Below are positions 36,251 to 36,440 of a stretch of 36,440 bases of DNA, one piece after another (position 1 is the stretch's first letter; each line of letters opens with the position of its first letter). Location: contig CAMYNR010000207.1 of NCBI GenBank assembly GCA_947259715.1, positions 1-36,440 on the forward strand. The letters run 5' to 3'. This stretch comes from an uncultured Desulfuromonadales bacterium. Its GTDB lineage: Bacteria; Desulfobacterota; Desulfuromonadia; Desulfuromonadales; Geopsychrobacteraceae. Made by a program: the position numbers and the translations under genes. Below the pieces are notes generated by a model. That model was given only the letters and a program-made list of their open reading frames with translations. It did no database searches and was not told the origin of the DNA.

Positions 36251-36268
36251 TTAACCGGACAGTAGTGA
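36251..36268. repeat. Right terminal inverted repeat of the IS
   Basis: TTAACCGGACAGTAGTGA is the exact reverse complement of 34911-34928. A second partial copy, GTTAACCG, lies just inside it at about 36238-36245. Confidence 0.92.
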
Positions 36269-36440
36269 TACTCCTACTTGATTTATTTTTGTGACATCAA
36301 CGTCTGAACAGCAGAAAAACAAAAAACATAACTGTCTTAAGGCCTTTCGAGCAAGTGATAAAATTGAAAAACACCGCAGGGCTCGTCAATTCAGGAAAAA
36401 AATTTCGCGCATCTACTGCGAGATGGTGCCGGCCCGGAAG
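36269..36440. other. A/T-rich end of window, no gene recognised
   Basis: These 172 bases after the IS have no convincing reading frame, tRNA or terminator. The composition is clearly more A/T-rich than the rest of the window. A weak promoter-like TAAAAT is present near 36359. Confidence 0.5.

Larger units (their letters stand above)
34911..36268 (-). mobile_element. IS4-family insertion sequence, 1358 bp
   Basis: The element is bounded by perfect 18-bp terminal inverted repeats and contains one transposase gene that fills most of its length. The transposase has an N-terminal DUF4372-like region and the IS4 DDE domain with the Y-(2)-R-(3)-E-(6)-K signature. The flanks (CAATTTG on the left, TACTCCT on the right) show no direct repeat, so either the target duplication has been lost or a rearrangement has removed one flank. 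I cannot name the exact IS. Confidence 0.9.

Overview
The window looks like a chromosomal segment of a Gram-negative anaerobe of the Desulfuromonadales type (Desulfuromonas/Pelobacter/Geobacter relatives). This is inferred from the gene order phoH-pgpH-ybeY-corC-lnt, from a Kdo/Lpt block running into rpoN-hpf-ptsN-hprK-rapZ plus a mannose-type PTS, and from HD-GYP proteins with a non-standard N-terminal domain. No 16S rRNA or other direct taxonomic marker is present. Most of the window is conserved housekeeping DNA. The accessory parts are the left 7 kb and the right 1.5 kb.

Left arm, minus strand (1-6948). The 5' end of ettA is cut by the window edge. Upstream of it lies a four-gene cluster made of two tandem copies of a two-gene cassette: a large HEAT-repeat protein followed, with a 4-nt start/stop overlap, by an HD-GYP-type phosphohydrolase. 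The HEAT and HD-GYP partners appear to share the same N-terminal domain. The promoter-proximal HEAT gene is broken by an out-of-frame deletion relative to its paralog, while the downstream HEAT gene is intact. This cassette is the best candidate here for a poorly described signalling module.

Central block, plus strand (7100-32300). phoH, pgpH (a 7TM HD phosphohydrolase), ybeY, corC and lnt form a tight run. An Na/Pi-cotransporter-family gene follows with its own promoter. Next come kdsB, pyrG, kdsA, kdsD and kdsC, which make CMP-Kdo and supply the CTP for it. lptC, lptA and lptB then encode LPS transport, followed by rpoN, long-form hpf, ptsN, hprK and rapZ. A complete mannose-family PTS (EIIA, EIIB, EIIC, EIID) ends with HPr and Enzyme I. 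One HPr/EI pair therefore probably feeds both the sugar permease and EIIA-Ntr, with HPr kinase as feedback. metK follows with a near-consensus promoter and a strong bidirectional terminator.

Right arm, minus strand (32356-34850). aguA and aguB form the agmatine-to-putrescine pathway, and mntP encodes a manganese exporter. A complete IS4-type insertion sequence (34911-36268) with perfect 18-bp terminal inverted repeats follows. Its transposase C-terminus is frameshifted by a perfect 34-bp tandem duplication. The last 172 bases contain no recognisable gene.

The regulatory features best supported by sequence are the metK and lptC promoters, the extended -10 promoter of the HEAT/HD-GYP cluster, the metK terminator, and a pair of mutually exclusive hairpins in the pyrG leader.
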